NCBI RefSeq assembly: GCF_024436435.1
Contig: NZ_JAFMZP010000014.1
Location: forward strand, 1-64,000
Length of the DNA stretch: 64,000 bases
DNA from: Desertivirga xinjiangensis
Lineage (GTDB): Bacteria > Bacteroidota > Bacteroidia > Sphingobacteriales > Sphingobacteriaceae
Direction of reading: 5' to 3'
Below, piece by piece: positions 8,889 through 17,563 of the stretch (positions are counted from its first letter, which is position 1; the number at the start of each line of letters is the position of its first letter). The position numbers were made by a program, and so were the translations under genes. Under the pieces are notes generated by a model. The model worked only from the letters and a program-made list of their open reading frames with translations. It was not told the origin of the DNA and searched no databases.

Positions 8889-9869
8889 ATGTCAACTCTC
8901 TATCCTTTAAAGTTTAAAACTATTTATAAAGATAAGATCTGGGGCGGCGAAAAAATAAACACTTATCTGGGAAAGGATTTTTCTCCTCTTCCAAATTGCG
9001 GAGAAACCTGGGAAATTTCCGGGGTTAAAAGTGATGTATCTGTTGTAGAGAATGGATCATTAGCCGGAAAGAGCCTGGATGCTTTGTTAACTAGTTTTAA
9101 ATCTGAATTGCTAGGTCAAAAAGTTTATGAAAGATTTGGAGACGAGTTTCCGCTCTTAGTTAAGTTTATTGACGCTAATGACGACCTGTCTATACAGGTT
9201 CACCCGGATGATAAGTTAGCCAAAGAACGCCATAATTCTTTTGGCAAAACAGAAATGTGGTATGTTATTCAGGCTGATGAAGGAGCGACATTGATCTCTG
9301 GTTTTAACCAACAAACGGATGAGAATACCTATCTGGAGAAGTTAAACACTGGAAAAATAAACGACATCCTTAATAAAGAAGAGGTGACAGCGGGCGATGT
9401 TTTTTTCTTGCCGGCAGGACGGGTGCATACTATCGGCAAAGGCTTGTTAATTGCTGAGATACAGCAAACATCGGATATTACTTACCGGATATACGACTTT
9501 GACCGCGTGGACGACAAGGGCAATAAACGTGAATTGCATACCCAGGAAGCCTTAGCAGCTATCGACTACAACGTATATCCGGAATATAAATCGTTATATC
9601 AAAAAAAGGTAAATGAACCTGTAGAAGTGGTTACTTGTGAATACTTTACTACTAACATCCTTGAGTTTACCGAAGCAACTGAGCGCGATTATTCAGCTAA
9701 GGATTCTTTCGTAATTCATGTCTGCGTGGATGGTGAATACATCTTAGAGTGCGATGATACTAAGCTTAAGGTAAAAATGGGAGATAGTATATTGATCCCT
9801 GCTACTGCAGGAAAAGTGGAGATGCAAACTACCAGTGGGTTTAAGATATTAGAAAGCTATATCGCTTAG
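8889..9869 (+). CDS. manA: Mannose-6-phosphate isomerase, class I
   Basis: A zinc enzyme interconverting mannose-6-phosphate and fructose-6-phosphate, feeding GDP-mannose synthesis. I choose ATG 8889 (326 residues), because the extra 22 residues from 8823 are hydrophobic and not part of this cytosolic cupin. Zinc ligands are visible as Q103 and H105 in IQVHPDD, E122 in KTEMW and H180 in GRVHTIGKG. The N-terminus KFKTIYKDKIWGG is typical of the short bacterial form. The gene stands alone between the antiporter and tamB. Assignment is firm. Confidence 0.93.
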   Translation: MSTLYPLKFKTIYKDKIWGGEKINTYLGKDFSPLPNCGETWEISGVKSDVSVVENGSLAGKSLDALLTSFKSELLGQKVYERFGDEFPLLVKFIDANDDLSIQVHPDDKLAKERHNSFGKTEMWYVIQADEGATLISGFNQQTDENTYLEKLNTGKINDILNKEEVTAGDVFFLPAGRVHTIGKGLLIAEIQQTSDITYRIYDFDRVDDKGNKRELHTQEALAAIDYNVYPEYKSLYQKKVNEPVEVVTCEYFTTNILEFTEATERDYSAKDSFVIHVCVDGEYILECDDTKLKVKMGDSILIPATAGKVEMQTTSGFKILESYIA

Positions 9870-10032
9870 CCCTGTTTTAAGGATTATAATACTACCAGAC
9901 TCTGTCCGTAGATTTTTTAAAAATAGATTTGGTAGCAGAATAACAGTTCAATCTATGCAACTAGTTTTGTTCCGAAACACCAATACGCAAAAAACGTTAA
10001 AATTCAAACATTTTCCCGCATTAAGCAATTTA

Positions 10033-10049
10033 TAAGGAGTTAATCCTTA
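10033..10049 (+). promoter_or_regulatory. Hairpin enclosing an SD-like sequence before tamB
   Basis: TAAGGA (10033-10038) pairs with TCCTTA (10044-10049) over the loop GTTAA. The left arm and loop contain AAGGAG, the only SD-like motif near the TTG start at 10055. Pairing would hide it. Confidence 0.35.
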
Positions 10050-10054
10050 TTTGC

Positions 10055-13000
10055 TTGAAAAATTACGGTATACTCTCACTAAAAATCATACTTTGGATAT
10101 TAGGAACTATTGTCTTCCTTATACTCCTGCTTTTTGTACTCATTAGAGTACCCGCAGTTCAGAACTTTGCCAGGGGAAAAGCTGTCAGCTTTTTGGAAAA
10201 TAAAATCGGTACTAAAGTTGAAATAAACCGGCTTAGCCTCGATCTGCCGAAGCTAATTGTTTTAGAGGACATTTATTTTGAAGATCAAAAAGGAGATACC
10301 TTACTGGCAGGTGATACACTAAAAGTTGATATCAGTCTTCTAAAACTGATGCAAAACACTGTCGAGATCAATGAAATAGATCTTCGAGGCATTACAGGGA
10401 ACATTCAGCGTACTCCTGATAGTGTTTTTAATTTTGATTACATCATTAATGCATTCGTAAGCGAACAGAAGAAACCGGCTCCGGTAGATACTGCTGCCGC
10501 GCCCATGAAGTTCTCGATCGACAAAGTAAATCTGGACAGGATTAGGATAAAATATAAGGATGCCCCTACTGCTAATGACGTCAGCATCTATCTAGGACAC
10601 TTCGATACCCGGATCAAGGAATTTAACCTCGACAGCATGAGATATAATATTCCGAAATTTAAGCTCTCTAATGTGAACGCGGTAGTTATCCAGGGCAAAC
10701 CTGCTGTAAAGGCAGACTCAGAAAGTGCGAATATTGTAGAAAGTCAGCAACCTTTAGATCTCGACTTTCATCTGGGCAGTGCGGAGATAGACCGTGTCAA
10801 AGTTAGTTACCAGAATGACGTGTCTGCACTTAAAGCAGACGTTAATCTAGGGGTTCTAAATGTTGAAACGGATAAGTTGGATATGAAAAACAAGGCAATT
10901 AGTCTGAACGACCTGAATCTTGACAACTCCTCTTTTCATATCACACTAGGAAAAAAAGAACAAGCTAAAATTGTTAAGAAAGAAGCAAAGGAAGAGGTTT
11001 CAGCTCAGGCAGATGTATGGAAGTTTACGTCATCTAACATTAATCTGAACAATAACAATCTTCGTTTCGATGATCAAAACATGCCGGTCCAACGCCGGGG
11101 AATGGACTATGGGCACTTGAATATTCAAAACCTTAGCCTTTCATTGGCAGATCTAGTGTATGCTCAGGACACTATTTCCGGCAATATCAAATCCGGCAGT
11201 ATGAAAGAAAAAAGTGGCTTTGACCTCCGTCGGCTTAGCACCTCTTTCTTTTATGGTAAAAATCAGGCCTATTTGAAGGATCTTTATGTTCAGACCAGTC
11301 AGACGCTCATTAGGAATGAGATTCAACTCGGATACAATTCCATTGAAAGCCTGACAAATAATCCAGGCGATCTAAGGGTTAATGCCAATCTGGATAATAG
11401 TCGCTTAGGCTTACGAGACGTTCTGGTGTTTGTACCAGGCCTTGCAGCCACTGAACCATTTAAGAGCCACTCTCATGAAGTTCTTAATATTAATGGCAGG
11501 GTAAACGGACAACTAAAGAACTTATCTATTCCTTCTCTCCAAATTTCTGGTTTTGGCAATACCAGCCTGAATGCTTCGGCTAAGATCACTGGATTACCCG
11601 ATATGAATAAAGCCTTCTTTGATCTGAACATCAAAAACTTTAATACCAGGAGCCGTGATATTTATGCCCTTGCTCCGGCCGGGGCAATACCCGCCAACAT
11701 TCGAATACCTGATGCGTTACGCTTAAACGGGACCTTCAAGGGTAGTATAAGTAGCTTTAATACTAATCTGAACTTAAACTCTACAGATGGGAGTGCTAAA
11801 GCTGTTGCTTTTGTTCAGAATGGGAAGACTATGCGATATAAAGCAGATGTCAAAGCATATAGCTTAAATGTAGGCCGGATAATCGGACAGGAAAAGACAA
11901 TGGGGAAAGTTTCCCTGGTGGCTAAAGTAAACGCCAGCGGCACCGATCCGAAGAAGATAAACGGAGCATTTAGCGGTAAAGTAATTCAAGCCCAATACAA
12001 CGGCTACAATTATCGCAACCTTTCAATGAAGGGTACAGCCCGGAATGGTTCTATTGCAGCAGTGGCCAACATGTCTGATCCTAACATTGCTTTTGATCTC
12101 AATGCAAAAGCTAATCTCAATAAAAAATATCCTGCCGTTGATCTAACCCTCGACATGGACAGTGTTAATCTTCAAAAGCTAAATTTCATGGCCGATGATT
12201 TTCGCTTCCGCGGAAAATTGGTTGCAGACCTTTCCACGGCAGATGTAGACTACCTGAACGGAAATATCCAGCTTACAGACGCGATAATTGTGCGTTCGGG
12301 ACAACGGATTCAACTCGATTCGGTGGATGTTACGTCTATGGCTTCGGCAGATAGCAACAGCTTAAAATTGCGGTCGGAAGTAATTAACGCTAATGTATCC
12401 GGGAAATATAAACTTACTCAATTAGCACCGGCCATCCAGTCGGTGATCAACAAATACTACTCTACCGGAGCAGTAAAAGCGCCTACCGTGCCGGATCAGC
12501 ATTTAACATTTACCGCACAAGTAATAAATGCGCCACTTCTCTCTCAATTTGTCCCAGACATAAAAGAAATGGCTACTGTAAACCTTAGCGGCAGTTTCGA
12601 TGGCAGAACCGGTCAGCTCAACGCTAATGCCACTGCACCAAGAATTGTTTATGGAAGTTACGACCTTAATAATCTGGTTTTGAAGGTAAACACAGCCAAC
12701 GATGCTATCAATTACTCTCTGGCGCTCAATCAACTGAACGCTTCACAGTTTAAACTTTTAAATACCTCAGTTACCGGGAATGTACAGAATAACATTCTCA
12801 GCACACGACTGGAGGTGAAGGATGCTAAGAACAAACAGCACTATTTACTTGCAGGTGCATTAAAAGCTAATGACTCCAGCTATGAGTTCAGCCTGAACAC
12901 GGACGGTGTGGTGCTAAACTATCAGCCCTGGACAGTGAGTTCTGACAATTTTATTCGTTTTGGAAGTGCAGGTATCATGGCGCAAAACTTCACCTTGTCA

Positions 13001-15088
13001 AGCGAAGGCCAGCAGCTGTCTTTAAATACCACCCCACCCGGTCTCAATAATCCTCTTGAGGTAAAATTCACCAACTTCAAAATTGAAACCTTAACAGAAA
13101 TAGCCCGGAAAGACTCGCTCCTGGTTGGAGGTACCATAAACGGCAATGCACTGGTTAGAAATTTACAGACCAGCGCTATTTTTACGTCTGACCTTACCGT
13201 CGGTGATTTCAATTATATGGGCGACACGGTGGGTAATATAGCACTAAAAGTAAATAACGAACGGGCAAATACCCTTGCGGCTAATATGTCTATTACTGGT
13301 CAGGGTAATGAAGTCAATTTAAATGGGTTCTACTATACTAACAACAGCAGCTTCGATCTTATTTTAGATATCGCTAATCTTAATTTAAAAAGTATCCAGG
13401 GCTTCACAATGGGCGGAATAAAAGATGCGAGCGGAAGTATAAACGGAAGATTAAATGTCAATGGAACTACATCCGACCCTAATGTAAACGGTGATGTCAA
13501 TTTCAATAATGCAGCGTTTAGAGTTGGAGTTTTGAATTCGCTTTATACGATCAAAGATGAACGTCTTACTTTTAATGACGAAGGAATTCGCTTTAACACA
13601 TTTACCCTTACCGACTCTGCAGGGAACACCCTCGCCGTAGATGGGTCGCTACTTACATCCAATTACCTTGACTATCGTTTCAACTTAGACGTAAGCGCCG
13701 ACAACTTTCAAGTACTAAGCTCGACTGCCCAAGACAATGAAATGTATTACGGTCAACTCTTTATAAACACCCGTCTTAGAATCCGGGGAGATATGGCGCA
13801 GCCGGAAGTTGATGGTAACCTGAAGGTGCTTAAGGGTACTAAATTCACTCTCGTACTTCCGCAAAGTGATCCGGGATTGGAAGAACGTGAAGGAATTGTT
13901 GAATTCGTAGATCTAAATAACCCTGAAAATAATACTGCTCTTACTTCTGCTCCAGACACCATCGAAAACTCAGCTTTGACAGGTATGAATGTAAACGCCA
14001 ATATTGAAGTGGATAAAGAGGCTGAGTTCAGCATTATTGTGGATCAGGGTACGGGAGATTTTCTGGAAGTAAGAGGCCAGGCGCAACTCAACGCAGGTAT
14101 AGACCCAAGCGGAAAAATAACACTGACAGGAAACTATGTTCTGGACGAGGGAGCATATGAATTATCGTTTAACTTTATACAAAGGAGATTCGACATCAGA
14201 AAAGGCAGCACAATTACCTGGACTGGCGATCCTATGCTTGCAGATATTGATGTGACGGCCGTTTATGTTGCTGAAACGGCCCCGATCGACCTGGTAGCAA
14301 ATCAGTTGGGTTCATCAACAGCTTCTGAGGTTAACATGTATAAACAACGTCTTCCATTTGAGCTTCTTCTCAATCTGAAAGGCGAATTGATGAAACCCGT
14401 GATTTCGTTTGACATTGACCTTCCGGAAAGAAATTACAACGTATCCAGTACGGTAATAACAACAGTTAACACCCGGCTCGACCAGCTTAAGACAGAGCCG
14501 TCCGAATTGAATAAACAAGCTTTTGCACTTGTGTTATTGAACCGCTTTATTTCCGATAATCCATTCAGCAGCAGTGCCGGCGGTACCAGTCCTGAATCAT
14601 TGGCCAGGCAAAGTGTTAGCAAACTGCTGAACGATCAATTAAACGATGTTGCCGGCGGCTTAATTGGAGGAGTAGACCTTAATTTCAATCTTGAGTCTAC
14701 CGATGACTATACCACCGGACAACTGAAAAACCGGACAGACTTAAATGTCACCGCATCAAAACGTTTAATGAATGATCGGATTAAGGTTTCCATCGGCAGT
14801 AATTTCGAACTCGAAGGTCCTCGCCAACCCAGACAGACTTCGAATAATGTAGCCGGAGATTTAGCCGTGGATTATCAGTTATCTAAAGATGGACGCTATA
14901 TGCTAAGAGCATACCGCAAAAACCAGTATCAGGTAGCTGTGGAAGGACAAGTTATTGAAACCGGCCTCGGATTCATTATTAACCTGGATTACAATCAGTT
15001 TAAAGAAATACTGGCACGTAAATCCGAAGAAGAAAAACAACGCCGCGACAAAGAAAAGGCAGAAAGAAAACTTGCAGCAGATGAGTAA
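10055..15088 (+). CDS. tamB: TamB-like translocation and assembly module protein (DUF490)
   Basis: A 1677-residue AsmA-like, bridge-type lipid-transfer protein. Residues about 7-30 form one N-terminal membrane anchor. The long middle is a repetitive beta-rich AsmA/TamB region, with recurring motifs such as LNLxxLxLxxSxF and VxGxxxL. The C-terminal TamB domain (about 1270-1640) carries G-x-L-x-G-x-Y-x-L-x-E-G-x-Y motifs. Known TamB proteins span the periplasm and partner with TamA in phospholipid and outer-membrane-protein traffic. The next gene overlaps by 8 nt and encodes the TamA-like barrel, which strongly supports the call. The start is TTG 10055; no in-frame ATG fits the anchor better. 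A small SD hairpin precedes it. Confidence 0.92.
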   Translation: MKNYGILSLKIILWILGTIVFLILLLFVLIRVPAVQNFARGKAVSFLENKIGTKVEINRLSLDLPKLIVLEDIYFEDQKGDTLLAGDTLKVDISLLKLMQNTVEINEIDLRGITGNIQRTPDSVFNFDYIINAFVSEQKKPAPVDTAAAPMKFSIDKVNLDRIRIKYKDAPTANDVSIYLGHFDTRIKEFNLDSMRYNIPKFKLSNVNAVVIQGKPAVKADSESANIVESQQPLDLDFHLGSAEIDRVKVSYQNDVSALKADVNLGVLNVETDKLDMKNKAISLNDLNLDNSSFHITLGKKEQAKIVKKEAKEEVSAQADVWKFTSSNINLNNNNLRFDDQNMPVQRRGMDYGHLNIQNLSLSLADLVYAQDTISGNIKSGSMKEKSGFDLRRLSTSFFYGKNQAYLKDLYVQTSQTLIRNEIQLGYNSIESLTNNPGDLRVNANLDNSRLGLRDVLVFVPGLAATEPFKSHSHEVLNINGRVNGQLKNLSIPSLQISGFGNTSLNASAKITGLPDMNKAFFDLNIKNFNTRSRDIYALAPAGAIPANIRIPDALRLNGTFKGSISSFNTNLNLNSTDGSAKAVAFVQNGKTMRYKADVKAYSLNVGRIIGQEKTMGKVSLVAKVNASGTDPKKINGAFSGKVIQAQYNGYNYRNLSMKGTARNGSIAAVANMSDPNIAFDLNAKANLNKKYPAVDLTLDMDSVNLQKLNFMADDFRFRGKLVADLSTADVDYLNGNIQLTDAIIVRSGQRIQLDSVDVTSMASADSNSLKLRSEVINANVSGKYKLTQLAPAIQSVINKYYSTGAVKAPTVPDQHLTFTAQVINAPLLSQFVPDIKEMATVNLSGSFDGRTGQLNANATAPRIVYGSYDLNNLVLKVNTANDAINYSLALNQLNASQFKLLNTSVTGNVQNNILSTRLEVKDAKNKQHYLLAGALKANDSSYEFSLNTDGVVLNYQPWTVSSDNFIRFGSAGIMAQNFTLSSEGQQLSLNTTPPGLNNPLEVKFTNFKIETLTEIARKDSLLVGGTINGNALVRNLQTSAIFTSDLTVGDFNYMGDTVGNIALKVNNERANTLAANMSITGQGNEVNLNGFYYTNNSSFDLILDIANLNLKSIQGFTMGGIKDASGSINGRLNVNGTTSDPNVNGDVNFNNAAFRVGVLNSLYTIKDERLTFNDEGIRFNTFTLTDSAGNTLAVDGSLLTSNYLDYRFNLDVSADNFQVLSSTAQDNEMYYGQLFINTRLRIRGDMAQPEVDGNLKVLKGTKFTLVLPQSDPGLEEREGIVEFVDLNNPENNTALTSAPDTIENSALTGMNVNANIEVDKEAEFSIIVDQGTGDFLEVRGQAQLNAGIDPSGKITLTGNYVLDEGAYELSFNFIQRRFDIRKGSTITWTGDPMLADIDVTAVYVAETAPIDLVANQLGSSTASEVNMYKQRLPFELLLNLKGELMKPVISFDIDLPERNYNVSSTVITTVNTRLDQLKTEPSELNKQAFALVLLNRFISDNPFSSSAGGTSPESLARQSVSKLLNDQLNDVAGGLIGGVDLNFNLESTDDYTTGQLKNRTDLNVTASKRLMNDRIKVSIGSNFELEGPRQPRQTSNNVAGDLAVDYQLSKDGRYMLRAYRKNQYQVAVEGQVIETGLGFIINLDYNQFKEILARKSEEEKQRRDKEKAERKLAADE

Positions 15089-17372
15089 AAGATCTATATA
15101 CTTTATTTTAATTCCCACGTTAATTGTCGCAGCGTGCAGCAGCACCAAATATGTGCCTGAAGGCGACTATCTTTATACCGGTGCAAGTGTAAAAATTGAG
15201 GATAAAAACATTAAAAAAAGGGAATCTAAAGCTCTCTCAGGAGAGCTGGAAGGAGTTTTACGGCCCAGGCCAAATTCAAGGTTTTTAGGAATCCCTTTTA
15301 AATTATGGATCTATAACTCTTTCGGAAATCCTAAAAAGGAAAAAGGACTCGGGAATAAGATCCGAAACAAATTCGGGCAGCCCCCGGTATTGTTTAGCTC
15401 TGTTAAGGTAGACTACAATCGAGATCTTGTGCAGAACCGGCTGGAAAACCGCGGATATTTTCGCGCAGAAGTTACAGCCGACAGCTCGGTGAAGAAAAAG
15501 ACAGCTAGCCTAACATATACTGCCATCCCCGGCCCTCAATATATGATCAACAGCGTACGTTTTGCCACTGACAGTTCATCATTAGGCAAGGCACTTGTGA
15601 GAACCTCCCGGAGAAGCTTTTTAAAAGTTGGGGAGTCTTATGACCTCGATGTTATCAAATCCGAACGAACTCGCATTGATAACCGGTTAAAAGAAAAAGG
15701 TTTCTACTATTTTAGCCCTGACCATATACTTATACAGGTAGACAGTAGTAATAACCAGCAGAAAGTTGATCTGGTTGTTAATGTAAAAGAGTCTATGCCC
15801 GAAAAGGCGAAACAAGTTTTTAACATCGAAAATATATACATCTATCCGAACTATAATCTTGCTGACGACTCTTTGAGTGTTGACTATGGGAAGCCTTACA
15901 AAGACTTTATTGTGGTAGACAGCACTAATCTCTTCAAACCACAGGTTTTTGAACGCACGATGTTCTTTCATAAAGGAGATATTTACAATCGAACGGATCA
16001 TAACATGTCTTTGAACCGCCTGGTGAATTTAGGCACCTTCAAATTTGTAAAAAATAAGTTTGTCGAGACTGCGGATTCTGAAGATAATAAGTTAGATACC
16101 TATTATTACCTGTCTCCCTATCCCAAAAAGTCATTACGAGCCGAGCTGTTGGGAAGAAATACTTCTGCAAACTTTAATGGGACGGAGATCAACATTAGCT
16201 GGCGAAACAGAAATGCTTTCAGAGGGGCAGAGCTGTTAACAATAAACGCCTACGCAGGAACAGATATACAAGTGTCTGGCGTGAACCAGGGCAATAATTT
16301 ATTACGTTTTGGAGCTGAGGCAAATTTGAACATCCCAAAATTGATAAGCCCTTTTAAATTTAACGCCTCAAGTGCTTTTATTCCCCGGACCAAGATCATG
16401 CTGGGTTACGATTTTTTAAACCGCAGGGAAAGTTATGCGCTTAATTCTTTCCGCACTTCATTTGGATATGTATGGAAAGAGGATGTTAAACGTGAGCATC
16501 AGCTAAACATATTTGCAGTCAATTACGTGCAACCGGCCAATGTAACGCCGGCGTACAGTGCGCTGGCCACTCCGGGAAGTACATTCGCCAAGGCCATTGA
16601 AAAACAGTTTATCATCGGTCCTAATTACAATTTCCTTTACACCAATACCGTTGAGACAAGAAAGAAGAATACCTTCTATGAAAACTTCAACATTGATCTG
16701 TCGGGTAATATCCTCGGACTGGCAATGGGTGCCAATTACAAGGATGGCGATACCGTGCAATTTTTAGGTGCTCGTTTTTCCCAGTATGTTAAGATAGAAA
16801 ATGATTTCAGACATTATTTTAATCTTGGTTATGGAAGCCAGATAGCAAGCAGGCTGATTACAGGCTATGGGCTGGCTTATGGTAATTCATCATCTTTACC
16901 TTTTATAAAGCAGTTCTTTATCGGTGGAACCAATAGCTTACGGGCCTTTAGGGCAAGGTCATTGGGCCCCGGAACAACAAACCCGGTAGTGGATAGGAAT
17001 GCCATCGCTCCTGATAGAACCGGTGACATCAAACTGGAATTTAACACAGAGTACCGCCCTAAGTTTAATAATATTCTCCGCGGTGCCTTATTTATTGATG
17101 CCGGGAATATCTGGTTGCTGAATGAGGACCCTCAAAACCCACAGCCCGGCGCCACTTTTAGCAAAGAATTCTTAAGTGAACTGGCTGTAGGTACCGGAGT
17201 TGGTTTACGCTTCGATCTGTCTTTCTTTGTATTGCGTACTGACCTGGCTTTTCCTATCCGAAAACCATGGCTCCCAAAAGGCGAACGCTGGGTATTTAAC
17301 GATATTGACTTTAGCAGAGATTGGCGTAAAGAAAACCTGGTATTTAACCTGGCCATTGGCTACCCGTTCTAA
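15081..17372 (+). CDS. TamA/BamA-family outer-membrane barrel lipoprotein
   Basis: A 763-residue Omp85 protein, partner of TamB. The start ATG 15081 overlaps the last codons of tamB (ATGAGTAA), typical of translational coupling. The longer frame from 14955 lies inside tamB and would bury the signal peptide. The N-terminus is a lipoprotein signal with lipobox V-A-A-C, Cys19, unlike proteobacterial TamA, but as seen in Bacteroidota. POTRA-like repeats cover about 30-370. The C-terminal half is the surface-antigen barrel, with a GG-x-N-S-L-R-A-F-R motif and a terminal Phe after IGYP. An intrinsic terminator follows at 17393. Confidence 0.92.
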   Translation: MSKRSIYFILIPTLIVAACSSTKYVPEGDYLYTGASVKIEDKNIKKRESKALSGELEGVLRPRPNSRFLGIPFKLWIYNSFGNPKKEKGLGNKIRNKFGQPPVLFSSVKVDYNRDLVQNRLENRGYFRAEVTADSSVKKKTASLTYTAIPGPQYMINSVRFATDSSSLGKALVRTSRRSFLKVGESYDLDVIKSERTRIDNRLKEKGFYYFSPDHILIQVDSSNNQQKVDLVVNVKESMPEKAKQVFNIENIYIYPNYNLADDSLSVDYGKPYKDFIVVDSTNLFKPQVFERTMFFHKGDIYNRTDHNMSLNRLVNLGTFKFVKNKFVETADSEDNKLDTYYYLSPYPKKSLRAELLGRNTSANFNGTEINISWRNRNAFRGAELLTINAYAGTDIQVSGVNQGNNLLRFGAEANLNIPKLISPFKFNASSAFIPRTKIMLGYDFLNRRESYALNSFRTSFGYVWKEDVKREHQLNIFAVNYVQPANVTPAYSALATPGSTFAKAIEKQFIIGPNYNFLYTNTVETRKKNTFYENFNIDLSGNILGLAMGANYKDGDTVQFLGARFSQYVKIENDFRHYFNLGYGSQIASRLITGYGLAYGNSSSLPFIKQFFIGGTNSLRAFRARSLGPGTTNPVVDRNAIAPDRTGDIKLEFNTEYRPKFNNILRGALFIDAGNIWLLNEDPQNPQPGATFSKEFLSELAVGTGVGLRFDLSFFVLRTDLAFPIRKPWLPKGERWVFNDIDFSRDWRKENLVFNLAIGYPF

Positions 17373-17392
17373 TTGATCCCCTTAATTTCTGT

Positions 17393-17429
17393 AAGGATGT
17401 TATCTTTCTTTAAGGTAGCATCCTTTTTT
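17393..17429 (+). terminator. Intrinsic terminator after tamB-tamA
   Basis: A 14-bp stem, 17393-17406 with 17412-17425, including two G-U pairs and a 5-nt loop, runs straight into T residues (17424-17429). Confidence 0.85.
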
Positions 17430-17563
17430 GTTTTGTGATTTCTGATTAGTGCCACCTGTGCCGGCCGTTCGATTCTTCTTGCAAAACTGCTTTCACTGAA
17501 TTAGATTTGAGGAGGAATAACCTAAACATAATCAGCTCTTAATAAAGGCCTTTATCACATAAC

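Noticed and set aside
14955-15080. Longer N-terminus for the TamA-like protein
   Set aside because: It lies inside tamB and would place 42 residues in front of an intact lipoprotein signal.
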